The translations under genes and the position numbers were made by a program. Positions 32,550 through 40,318 of a DNA stretch of 64,000 nt are shown here, piece after piece. Below the pieces are notes generated by a model that saw only the letters and a program-made list of their open reading frames with translations, had not been told where the DNA came from and did not search any database. Positions within the stretch are counted from its first letter, which is position 1; every line of letters starts with the position of its first letter. The DNA comes from UBA7703 sp963667195 (lineage in GTDB: Bacteria > Bacillota > Clostridia > Christensenellales > CAG-138), in NCBI GenBank assembly GCA_963667195.1, contig OY762962.1:744001-808000 (forward strand). The letters are read 5' to 3'.

Positions 32550-33404
32550 TCAAACGGCTCTTTCGTATACGCAGTCGGCTTCATCCTCCGCGGAAGGCGC
32601 CGAACACGGTTCGACCGGCTGATTTTGAATGTACTGTACGAATTCGTAATTATCCGGACACTCGGCATACGTCTGCATGAACTCGTATACCTGCTCGTGA
32701 AAGTAAACCTGAGATTCGTGCATCGTCATGCCCTCTTTGGCGTAGATGGGATTGCTGAGCACGACCGTCCGCGCGGGGGTCTTGATAAACCCGAGCAGGC
32801 CTTTTCTCTTGCGGAATGTCGTCACCATCGCAACCACGGGCAGATGGAACTTCGCGGGATACTTAAACGCGGAGTCCGGAAACGGGCGGATGCCGGTGTA
32901 GTACGGCCAAATATGCGCCTCGGGATAGATGGCGACGCACGCGCCCTGCTTTCCGCGGATTTCGAGCGCGTCGACAAATTTGCGCAGGCATGCAACCGTA
33001 TCCGGCACCGGGATCGCCCCAACCATCTGCACGATGGTCTTGATGCCGCGAATCGACACCGCATCCGGGTTTGCCACGACGTAGGTGCGCTTTGGTGCGG
33101 CGATCACGTGTGGCAGAAACGAATCGCTCCAGTGCGTGTGATTGCCGTAGAGGTAGAAGCCGCCTTTGATCGCACGAAGCGCCTTTCGGTTGACGAACTT
33201 CGTTCCGTTGATCACGCGGATATAGAACCAAACCAGCGGCAGCGCAATGAGGTAATACAGCAGGAATGCACCGACGCGAAACGGCAGGCCCTCATGAATG
33301 TACGGAAACTTCGCGTCCAGCGACTTCGTTTTGATATTCGTCCCAGCAAAGTCCTCCGTCAAATCCGTATAGTAGATCACTTTCTTCTTGTCTTGCTGCT
33401 GCAT
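32550..33404 (-). CDS. Lysophospholipid acyltransferase (PlsC family)
   Basis: A 284-residue membrane-associated acyltransferase. It has the H-x4-D catalytic motif in YLYGNHTHWSDSF (about 100), an acceptor motif region AIYPEAHIWPY (about 175) and a hydrophobic N-terminal segment (GAFLLYYLIALPLVWFYI). It would transfer an acyl chain to lysophosphatidate or a glycolipid. The N terminus KKKVIYYTDLTEDFAGTN is of the type seen in clostridial PlsC-like proteins, so the start is probably correct even though it lies 113 bp inside the preceding glycosyltransferase gene. Paired with that GT4 it may build a membrane glycolipid. Confidence 0.82.
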   Translation of the reverse strand: MQQQDKKKVIYYTDLTEDFAGTNIKTKSLDAKFPYIHEGLPFRVGAFLLYYLIALPLVWFYIRVINGTKFVNRKALRAIKGGFYLYGNHTHWSDSFLPHVIAAPKRTYVVANPDAVSIRGIKTIVQMVGAIPVPDTVACLRKFVDALEIRGKQGACVAIYPEAHIWPYYTGIRPFPDSAFKYPAKFHLPVVAMVTTFRKRKGLLGFIKTPARTVVLSNPIYAKEGMTMHESQVYFHEQVYEFMQTYAECPDNYEFVQYIQNQPVEPCSAPSAEDEADCVYERAV

Positions 33405-34515
33405 AAAACATCATCTCCATCTGATCCATACAGTTTTCCGAATCAAACTGGCTCGCATACTGCGCGTATGCTTTTCCTAGCGCTTCTTTTTCCGCAGGGT
33501 GCTCCAGCCAGTAATCGATCTTGTCCGCGAGATCGCCCGCGTCGTCCATCCGGAAGAGGTTCTCCGGCGAGAGCGCAAAAAAGCTTGTCGCGCTCCTGGG
33601 CGAGTCGGACGAGAGGATTACGTTTCCGCAGGCCATCGCCTCCAGGCACGCGATTCCCTCCGCCTCGTACCGCGCGGGATGCACGTAAAGGTCGGCGTAG
33701 TTGTAAAGGCGCGTCATCTCCTCCCGCGAGAAGAAGCCGAAGACAGGCTGATTCGTCAGGCGTTTGCTTGCATACGCCTTCAGGCTTGTTTCCAGCGGGC
33801 CGCCGCCTGCGAAGATCAGCTGAATCTGATCCCGGTGCTTCGAGCGGCTCACGCCGTCGATGAGCACCTTGTGCGATTTTTCCCGGCTGTATCGCCCGGT
33901 GTAGAGGATCACGAACTTGTCGCGATACGCCTCCGGTTTCTCCGCCCGTTTGGGAAAGAACGCTTTCCCGACGCCGTTGGAGATTACGCAATGCGGCAGC
34001 GGCTCCGTGTTGGACTCAAACAGGTCGCACATCATCTGGCTGACATAGTGCACACAATTGCAGTCCTGATATAGCAGCCGATAGTAAGCCTTGTAGGTCA
34101 GATGGTTCGCAAGCTCCAGATGATGCAAAAACAAGTGCGTCGTTAGATTTTCGGCGAGCGCATGGCAGCCCGCCGTGTAGGGTTTGCCAAGCTCTTTTGC
34201 GATCTTCGCGGCACCCGCGCCCAGCGAATACGGAAGCATGATGTGCACCACATCCGCGTCATACATGGCGTCCCGCAGGATCGTCCGATCCGCTTTGGCG
34301 AGCTTGACACCGTTCTTTTCTATATATCCGTTCAGCGGCCCAAAGTCCAGAGTAGGTACGATATAATAGCCGGATAGCCCTCGCTTTTCTTCATCCGCGC
34401 AGACCACTTTGACATGATGCCCCCGCGCGCTCATGCTGCGAATCAGGTTCATCGCCGTAATCGTCGTGCCGTTATTCTCTTTTCCAAGAACGTCGCATAC
34501 GATTGTCAGATTCAT
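33292..34515 (-). CDS. Glycosyltransferase family 4, possible glycolipid synthase
   Basis: A 407-residue GT-B fold enzyme. The N-terminal domain opens with TIVCDVLGKENNGTTITAMNLIRSM. The C-terminal donor domain has VILYTGRYSREKSHKVLIDGV, the FAGGGP loop and the E-x7-E nucleotide-sugar motif in PARYEAEGIACLEAMACGN (about 285-300). Such enzymes transfer glucose or related sugars to diacylglycerol in Bacillota. The last 38 residues overlap the PlsC gene in another frame. The ATG follows GGAGTG. Sugar and acceptor are inferred from context only. Confidence 0.83.
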   Translation of the reverse strand: MNLTIVCDVLGKENNGTTITAMNLIRSMSARGHHVKVVCADEEKRGLSGYYIVPTLDFGPLNGYIEKNGVKLAKADRTILRDAMYDADVVHIMLPYSLGAGAAKIAKELGKPYTAGCHALAENLTTHLFLHHLELANHLTYKAYYRLLYQDCNCVHYVSQMMCDLFESNTEPLPHCVISNGVGKAFFPKRAEKPEAYRDKFVILYTGRYSREKSHKVLIDGVSRSKHRDQIQLIFAGGGPLETSLKAYASKRLTNQPVFGFFSREEMTRLYNYADLYVHPARYEAEGIACLEAMACGNVILSSDSPRSATSFFALSPENLFRMDDAGDLADKIDYWLEHPAEKEALGKAYAQYASQFDSENCMDQMEMMFYAAARQEESDLLYGFDGGLCWDEYQNEVAGREVSVHS

Positions 34516-34634
34516 TATTTTTCACTCCATTCGTTGCTGGCTTGTTGGTGTCATGGTACTTCGGAATCACGGATTCGTCACCCGACGCTTGCAGCCCCTG
34601 TAAATAGAGTGAAAAACGGGCGATTCTACTGGCA

Positions 34635-34693
34635 GTAGAGTTGGTAAACCGGTGCATTGTTTGCTTTGATTTCCGGTAGAGTTGGCGTATAAT
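34635..34693 (+). promoter_or_regulatory. Promoter of the XRE regulator with direct repeats
   Basis: TTTGAT (34665-34670), 17-bp spacer, TATAAT (34688-34693). GTAGAGTTGG occurs at 34635-34644 and again at 34676-34685, the latter inside the spacer, as expected of an autorepressor site. Confidence 0.5.
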
Positions 34694-34727
34694 AAGGAAA
34701 AATCCGGCCAAAGGTGGTTCCTAGACT

Positions 34728-35309
34728 ATGGAAGACATCAAGCAAATCATTGCGGACAACATCATCGAGCTGCGTAAAGAGCTGCATCTGACGCAGGCGG
34801 AGCTCGCGGATAAAATGGGATACACCGACAAGGCAATCTCCAAATGGGAACGTGCGGAGTCGATTCCCGACATCGGCACGCTCAAGGAGTTTGCCGATCT
34901 TTGCGGTGTTTCGCTCGACTATCTCGTGCAAAAGGAGCATGCCGAAGCGAAGCCTGCGCTTTCCCGGCAGGCACGAAGCAACAGGTTGATCATATCGCTT
35001 CTGGCTGCCGCTGCCGTTTGGCTGATCGCCACGGTACTGTTTGTGTATCTCAAAATCTTCGGAGTGGCGAACGATTGGCTGGTGTTCGCGGGCGCGGTGC
35101 CGTTGACCATGATCGTGCTATTGGTGTTCAACTCCATCTGGGGAAATAAAAAGCACAACTACGTGATCATCTCGATTCTGGTGTGGTCTGTGCTTGCGTT
35201 TGCATACTTCATGCTGATGAAATACAACCTGTTTCTGATCTTCCTCATCGGCGTTCCGATTCAGGTCATGATCATCCTTTGGTCGCAGATTAAGACCCGC
35301 AAGTCTTGA
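34728..35309 (+). CDS. XRE-family regulator with membrane domain
   Basis: A 193-residue protein: N-terminal Cro/CI-type HTH (LRKELHLTQAELADKMGYTDKAISKWERAESIPD, residues 15-48, continuing to SLDYLV at 66) joined by a short linker to four membrane helices (about 85-110, 117-140, 146-165, 169-187). Membrane-bound XRE proteins of this layout in Bacillota couple an envelope signal to transcription. It is divergent from the glycosyltransferase gene, 212 bp away, so the lipid genes could be its target. The ATG follows AAAGGTGG. Confidence 0.83.
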   Translation: MEDIKQIIADNIIELRKELHLTQAELADKMGYTDKAISKWERAESIPDIGTLKEFADLCGVSLDYLVQKEHAEAKPALSRQARSNRLIISLLAAAAVWLIATVLFVYLKIFGVANDWLVFAGAVPLTMIVLLVFNSIWGNKKHNYVIISILVWSVLAFAYFMLMKYNLFLIFLIGVPIQVMIILWSQIKTRKS

Positions 35310-35341
35310 CAAAAGTTCCTTCCCAATTTCCGACATGAAAT

Positions 35342-35372
35342 ACGGGCGTTCGCTTATGAGCGCTCGTTTTTT
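35342..35372 (+). terminator. Terminator of the XRE gene
   Basis: ACGGGCG pairs with CGCTCGT (one G-U) around a 12-nt loop that can itself fold; a six-T run follows. Confidence 0.7.
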
Positions 35373-35375
35373 CGC

Positions 35376-35422
35376 AAAAAAAGAAGATTGTCCTCTGCAA
35401 CTGAGCGGACGATCTTCTTTTT
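35376..35422. terminator. Bidirectional terminator
   Basis: AAGAAGATTGTCC pairs with GGACGATCTTCTT, with an A run before and a T run after, so it serves both the XRE gene and the convergent PHP gene. Confidence 0.75.
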
Positions 35423-35482
35423 GTTTTGACGATATGTAAATGCCTGAGATTGCGGTTTTTAACGCATTCCAGTCTCTGTGAC

Positions 35483-36217
35483 TCAGATGCGGTTGATTGC
35501 CTCGGATTCCCGAATGAGTGGCTCCTGATCCGGACACCAAAGCCGCATGCGCCCGCTCATGATGCCGCGCCGCACGTCGAACGAATCGTGAATCTCACCT
35601 TCGAAGAGCACAGCCGCGCGCGCTTCGTCTCCGGTGCGGTGCGCGTCGCTTCCGCAGGAACGGTAGAGGTTCGGGTGCTGCCGGGCCAGCCGGAGTTCGA
35701 GTTCGTTGCGGTTCTTTTGACGCGGGTTACAGTTGACGACCTCCAACCCGTGAACGCTATCGTAATACACCGTGTCGCAGTCGCGGTACGGATGCGCGTG
35801 CATGATCAGGATTGTCTCGCCAAACCGCTCGAAAAACGTCTTGTGATCCGTACGGTGCAAGTAAGGATTCGCGCGCAAGAACATCTCGTCCACGCCATAC
35901 AAGAGATAGTCGCTCTCGTTTTCGGGAAAACGCAGCTCCACGCCGAGCGCAACGGTCAAGCCAATCTCATCTCCAACGCGCTTCGCTTCCTGATAGCCAA
36001 AGAGGAACCGCGTTACGCACTCCTGCCAGTCGTCCCGGCAATTTTGAAGCGAGATATAGGTTTCGTGCATGTGGTCGGTGATGACTACGCCATCGTAGCC
36101 CGCGGCTTTGTAACTGTGTACCAAATCCGGTGCGCTCACAATGCCGCATTTGCTGGTTTCGGCGGTGTGTACATGCAGGTCAAACTTGGAGTAATTTCTT
36201 CCGTCAATGATGGTCAT
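35483..36217 (-). CDS. PHP-domain phosphoesterase
   Basis: A 244-residue metal-dependent hydrolase of the polymerase/histidinol-phosphatase family. Metal ligands appear in order: FDLHVHTAE (residues 12-20), VVITDHMHE, a glutamate in ALGVELRFP, MHAHPYRD and SCGSDAHRTGD near the C terminus. Members act as histidinol phosphatases or as 3'-5' nucleic acid or nucleotide phosphatases, and the substrate cannot be decided. It is single, with a 176-bp gap to LarA upstream. Confidence 0.8.
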   Translation of the reverse strand: MTIIDGRNYSKFDLHVHTAETSKCGIVSAPDLVHSYKAAGYDGVVITDHMHETYISLQNCRDDWQECVTRFLFGYQEAKRVGDEIGLTVALGVELRFPENESDYLLYGVDEMFLRANPYLHRTDHKTFFERFGETILIMHAHPYRDCDTVYYDSVHGLEVVNCNPRQKNRNELELRLARQHPNLYRSCGSDAHRTGDEARAAVLFEGEIHDSFDVRRGIMSGRMRLWCPDQEPLIRESEAINRI

Positions 36218-36393
36218 GTATTCTGTGTGCTTCCCTTGAATATAGTTTATCTGATGCTATTTTGCTTGCAAAGAGCAGTTTTTGGCAATTGCTCAAACGC
36301 TTCTTGCTGGCAAACTCTTGCTATTATCACAGCTTACGCGCCTTGCGTCAAGCGCCGCCAACTGAAATCCCGCTCGTAGCGTAGCAGCTCAAA

Positions 36394-37647
36394 TCATTCA
36401 CGATCCGGCAGCGGCAGCGTGGAGCCACCGAACGGCATGACGATGACGCTCCCCTTTCCGTCAAATTTCTTCATCGCGACTTCGAAGGCGGACTGTACTT
36501 CCGAAAACGGGGTAAGGAATATCTGCCTCACGAAATCGGGTTCCAGCTCGGACACGAGATAGACCTCCGCGTCCTCGAGCACCATCGCAATTGCCGCGGC
36601 CTTGTGTCCGCCAAGCTGGAAGTCCGTCCGGATGCGCTCGATGATGCTGTGTGCATTCGGGGAACTCGTCATCCAGTCTTCGAACATCTCTTCGCCCAAG
36701 CCTTCTTTGCAGGAGCCGACGAGGATGATCACGCCGCCCTTCTTCACCACGTGCTTGGCGCTGTCGAGTGCCTTTTGCGTTTGATACAGGTTCAGGTCTT
36801 TCGGTGCGCCTCCCTGCGAGGCAACGACGATATCCGCGCGCGCGGAGGTCGGCTTTCCATAGAGCCTGTCGAGCTCGCGGCAACCCGCGCGGTGCGCCTG
36901 CACCACGTCTCCCGCGACCGCATGCACGATCTCTTTGTGTTCGTCCAGCACAACGTTGACGATGAAGTCCACGCCGACCATGCGGGCTGCTTCCTCGATA
37001 TCCTCGCGCACAGGGTTGCCATCGAGCCTGCCCGCGGTAGCCGCGGTTTCCACCATGCGGCTGTGGTTGTGCTGGATCGCCTCTCGCGTGCTCACGCCGG
37101 GCATAATCGCCTTTGCGCCGCCGGAATAGCCCGCGAAGTAGTGATATTCAATGTTACCAAGGCAGATTCTGCGATCCGCCTCCGCCACCACGCGGACGAT
37201 GTCGACGGGTGTTTCCCGGCTCGTGACGCCATAGTGTACGCAATCGGACGCATCCCCGTCGATGCATTTGATCTGAGAATAGATCGCCTCTCCAACGAGC
37301 TTTTTCTGCTCAAGGGTCGTCTGCTTTCTGTGGCTACCGAGGCCGAACACCACGGTGATGTCTTGCTTCTGTATGCCCGCGCTTGTAAGCTCGTCCAGAA
37401 GGAGCGGCAGAATCCTGTGGCTCGGCAGCGGGCGCGTGATGTCGCTTGTCACGATTGCGACCGTCTCGCCGGGATGCACGATCTGCCCGATGCGCGGGGT
37501 GCCGATGGGGTTTTCCAGAGCGCGTAAAACCTCCGCCTCTCCGCAAAGTCCCTGCAGAGCGGCGTTGGGTAGTAGCACACACTTCAGATTTTCATCCGGC
37601 ACGCGGAGCTGTTGCGTACAAGTTCCAAACCCCAGTTCAAACTCCAT
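36394..37647 (-). CDS. larA: LarA-family nickel-dependent racemase/epimerase
   Basis: 417 residues from the ATG at 37647, which has GAGAGGAG; an upstream in-frame ATG has no such site. The LarA fold is supported by VTSDITRPLPSHRILP (about 70-85, substrate Arg and His), GLGSHRKQT, and NIEYHYFAGYSGGAKAIMPGVSTREAI (about 190-215), which contains the lysine that in LarA carries the nickel-pincer cofactor. LarA interconverts D- and L-lactate, and relatives act on other 2-hydroxy acids. No larB, larC or larE maturation genes are nearby, so the cofactor must come from elsewhere or the substrate differs. Confidence 0.8.
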   Translation of the reverse strand: MEFELGFGTCTQQLRVPDENLKCVLLPNAALQGLCGEAEVLRALENPIGTPRIGQIVHPGETVAIVTSDITRPLPSHRILPLLLDELTSAGIQKQDITVVFGLGSHRKQTTLEQKKLVGEAIYSQIKCIDGDASDCVHYGVTSRETPVDIVRVVAEADRRICLGNIEYHYFAGYSGGAKAIMPGVSTREAIQHNHSRMVETAATAGRLDGNPVREDIEEAARMVGVDFIVNVVLDEHKEIVHAVAGDVVQAHRAGCRELDRLYGKPTSARADIVVASQGGAPKDLNLYQTQKALDSAKHVVKKGGVIILVGSCKEGLGEEMFEDWMTSSPNAHSIIERIRTDFQLGGHKAAAIAMVLEDAEVYLVSELEPDFVRQIFLTPFSEVQSAFEVAMKKFDGKGSVIVMPFGGSTLPLPDRE

Positions 37648-37798
37648 ACAAGCTCCTCTCTCCACGAGACGATCCGCAATATCTTTTTCGACAAGAACAG
37701 TATACGCCATCGCTTGCGCGAGCGTAAACCAAATCGTGTGGAATGATTTCCTCACTTCGCATTCGGTTCGGCTGATACGCTTTGTTTGAAGGTTCGGT

Positions 37799-37838
37799 AA
37801 AAAAGCTTGCGTTCCAAGTGGATGGATCGCAAGCTTTT
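37799..37838 (-). terminator. Terminator of the alpha-glucoside operon
   Basis: A perfect 11-pair stem, AAAAGCTTGCG (37801-37811) with its complement (37828-37838). On the minus strand it ends in six T, 40 bp after the GH13 stop. Confidence 0.8.
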
Positions 37839-37876
37839 CTAATTCATTACTTTGGCCCTGTTACGACTACAAAAAT

Positions 37877-39544
37877 TTACACGCGGGATTTCATCACGCG
37901 CGCCTCATACGGCGCAAGCGTTTGGTTTTCCTCGCCGGAGACATTTCGCAGCACAGATTCGCCTTTGACGGGCTTCGTCAATCCCGCGCTTTCTCCGCTC
38001 ATGTTGCAGAGTACGGTGAATACTTCGTTTCCCAGCGTGCGCGTATACGCAAACACCTGCGGATGTTCCCGCTCGATCAACGCAAAGTCGCCGTAGATCA
38101 GCGTGGGACTCTCCGCGCGAAGGCGCAGGAGCTTGCGGTAAAAATGCAGCACGCTGTTTGGGTCCTGCTCCGCCGCGGTAACGTTGATGGTCGCGTGGTT
38201 CGGGTTCACCATCAGCCAGGGTGTGCCGCTTGTGAAACCCGCGTTCTCGCCCGCGCTCCACTGCATCGGCACGCGCGCGTTGTCGCGCCCTTTTTGCAGG
38301 ATCGCCCGCCACGCCTGCCTTGCTTCTCCGCGCGCCGCCGCGAGACGGTAGAAGTTCAAGCTCTCGAGATCGCGGATGTCCGAAATATCCCGAAACGGCA
38401 CGTTCGTCATGCCGAGCTCTTCTCCCTGATAGACAAACGGCGTTCCGCGTAAAAGATGCATCGCCACGCCCAGCATCTTGGCCGAACGGACGCGCAGCTC
38501 CTCGCTCGCCGTGCTTCCGAATCGCGAAACGGGACGAGGCTGATCGTGGTTCGACCAGAAGAGGCTGCTCCAGCCCGTCGCCAGCGCGGTCTGCCAGTCC
38601 TCGACGATGTTTTTCATCCTCGCCAGATTCCACGGCACGATCTCCCACTTGCCGCTCTTGCCGCTGTCGATGTCCATCAGGTCGAACGAAAACACCATGT
38701 CGAGTTCGTGTTTATCGGGATCGACATACGAAAACCCGGTCGCGCTGCTGCTAAACGGCGTTTCGCCGACGCACATGCAGTCTCTTCCAGCAAAGCAGCT
38801 CTCCCGCATCTCGCGAATGTAGTCGTGCGCCGCGGGTTGATCCGCAAAGTGCTCCGGCGCAAATACATATCCTTCCGGCGAGGGCGCTCCCGCACCGTCC
38901 GGCAGGCCGTTCGCCTTGGCGATGAGGTTGATGACGTCCATGCGGAAGCCGTCCACGCCGCGGTCGAACCAGCGGTTCATCATTGCATACACCTCCGCGC
39001 GGACGGCGGGGTTCTGCCAGTTCAGGTCAGGCTGCTTTTCGGAGAACAGGTGCAGATACCATTGATCCGTCTGTTCGTCATATTTCCACGCAGACGGCGT
39101 GAAGAACGAAGCCCAGTTGTTGGGCTCTTTGCCGTTCTTTCCATCCCGCCAGATGTAGTAGTCGCGGTAGGGGTTCTCGCGGCTCTTCCTCGACTCCACA
39201 AACCACGCGTGCTCGTCCGAACTATGATTGACCACGAGGTCCATGATCAGCCGCAGGCCGCGTGCGTGCAGACCCTCCAGCAGCGCGTCAAAGTCCGCCA
39301 TCGTGCCGAACTCCTGCATGATGGCCTCGTAGTTGCGGATGTCGTAGCCCATGTCGTCGTTCGGCGAATCGTAGACCGGGTTGAGCCAAACCGCGCCCAC
39401 GCCGAGCGAGGCGATGTAGTCGAGCTTTTGCGAGATGCCGGCCAGGTCGCCGATGCCATCTCCGTTGGAGTCAAAAAAACTGCGCGGATAGATCTGATAC
39501 ACCGCGCACTCTTTCCACCAAACTTTTTCTTTTGAAGAATCCAT
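37877..39544 (-). CDS. Alpha-glucosidase / oligo-1,6-glucosidase, GH13
   Basis: A 555-residue cytoplasmic amylase-clan enzyme. N terminus WWKECAVYQIYPRSFFDSNGDGIGDL is that of GH13_31 alpha-glucosidases. Region I is IMDLVVNHSS, region II GFRMDVINLI (nucleophile Asp about 200), region III CVGETPFSS (acid Glu about 257) and region IV FWSNHDQPRPVSRFG (about 330). The residue after the nucleophile is Val, a position where valine favours alpha-1,6 substrates. It is the last gene of the operon after GH31 and the nucleotidyltransferase. It would cleave imported isomaltose-type or malto-oligosaccharides. The start has AAAGGATGA. Confidence 0.92.
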   Translation of the reverse strand: MDSSKEKVWWKECAVYQIYPRSFFDSNGDGIGDLAGISQKLDYIASLGVGAVWLNPVYDSPNDDMGYDIRNYEAIMQEFGTMADFDALLEGLHARGLRLIMDLVVNHSSDEHAWFVESRKSRENPYRDYYIWRDGKNGKEPNNWASFFTPSAWKYDEQTDQWYLHLFSEKQPDLNWQNPAVRAEVYAMMNRWFDRGVDGFRMDVINLIAKANGLPDGAGAPSPEGYVFAPEHFADQPAAHDYIREMRESCFAGRDCMCVGETPFSSSATGFSYVDPDKHELDMVFSFDLMDIDSGKSGKWEIVPWNLARMKNIVEDWQTALATGWSSLFWSNHDQPRPVSRFGSTASEELRVRSAKMLGVAMHLLRGTPFVYQGEELGMTNVPFRDISDIRDLESLNFYRLAAARGEARQAWRAILQKGRDNARVPMQWSAGENAGFTSGTPWLMVNPNHATINVTAAEQDPNSVLHFYRKLLRLRAESPTLIYGDFALIEREHPQVFAYTRTLGNEVFTVLCNMSGESAGLTKPVKGESVLRNVSGEENQTLAPYEARVMKSRV

Positions 39545-39574
39545 ACAAAAATCATCCTTTCGAAGGAAGGGTTT

Positions 39575-40315
39575 TCATTGATTCGGGAAGTTTTCTTCTA
39601 ACAAATGAGCAACCGCTTGGTAAAGCGGCAATTCCTTTGCTTCCAAAATAAATTGTAACATAGCTTTTACCGCTTCGCTCGATCGGCCGTAACCGGGCAT
39701 GAGCTGGTGCAAAACATCCGGTGAAATGCGCTGTTCCACGCACCGCAGCGGCGAGAACGCGTCTGCTCGATCTTGTTGCAGCAGGGCCAGTACGCTGCCC
39801 GCGGCTTTGAGCTGAATCTCGTCAAACGCCGCGGCTTCTTCCCCGCGACCGGCGCGCAACAACCCCAAATAGAGATGAAACAGAGCATCTTCACGAAGTT
39901 CTTGTGCCTCTTTTCGCGCGGGTTCGCTAGTGGAAAGATCGATTGCATCCCAGTCGGGATGCCGCCAGAGATAGTTCCCCGCGCCGTGCGGAAACGTCGC
40001 AAGCTGCTCCGGCAGGATGATGCCGAAATCGCACAGCACGCCGTCCGAAAACAGCAGCTGCACCGCGTCGCCATAGACGACCCGCAGAGCGTCGATTTCC
40101 CCCAGCATCGACAGCGAACCAACCTCCGCGATCAAACGCGCTTTCGCTTCGGCTGCGACAAACACCAGAAAATCGAGATCGGAGCAATCGTCAAACCGCT
40201 CCCGCTCGGCATTGGAACCAAACGCCGCCACGGCAAGCACGCCGTCTTGTTTTGAGTAGTATGATGCGATCGCTTCCATGCGTTGGAGCGACCGCTCCCG
40301 AAGGCCCGTGCGCAC
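39575..40315 (-). CDS. Nucleotidyltransferase-fold protein
   Basis: A 246-residue protein with the Pol-beta-type NT signature AAFGSNAERERFDDCSDLDF (about 33-52; G-S and D-x-D metal ligands). The C-terminal half is helical, as in streptomycin 6-adenylyltransferase-like and kanamycin-type enzymes, so a small-molecule nucleotidyltransferase or remote resistance enzyme is possible. The start is GTG at 40315, three bases after the GH31 stop, with GGAG in the end of that gene, so the two are coupled. Its place between two glucosidase genes is unexplained. Confidence 0.68.
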   Translation of the reverse strand: MRTGLRERSLQRMEAIASYYSKQDGVLAVAAFGSNAERERFDDCSDLDFLVFVAAEAKARLIAEVGSLSMLGEIDALRVVYGDAVQLLFSDGVLCDFGIILPEQLATFPHGAGNYLWRHPDWDAIDLSTSEPARKEAQELREDALFHLYLGLLRAGRGEEAAAFDEIQLKAAGSVLALLQQDRADAFSPLRCVEQRISPDVLHQLMPGYGRSSEAVKAMLQFILEAKELPLYQAVAHLLEENFPNQ

Positions 40316-40318
40316 GGA

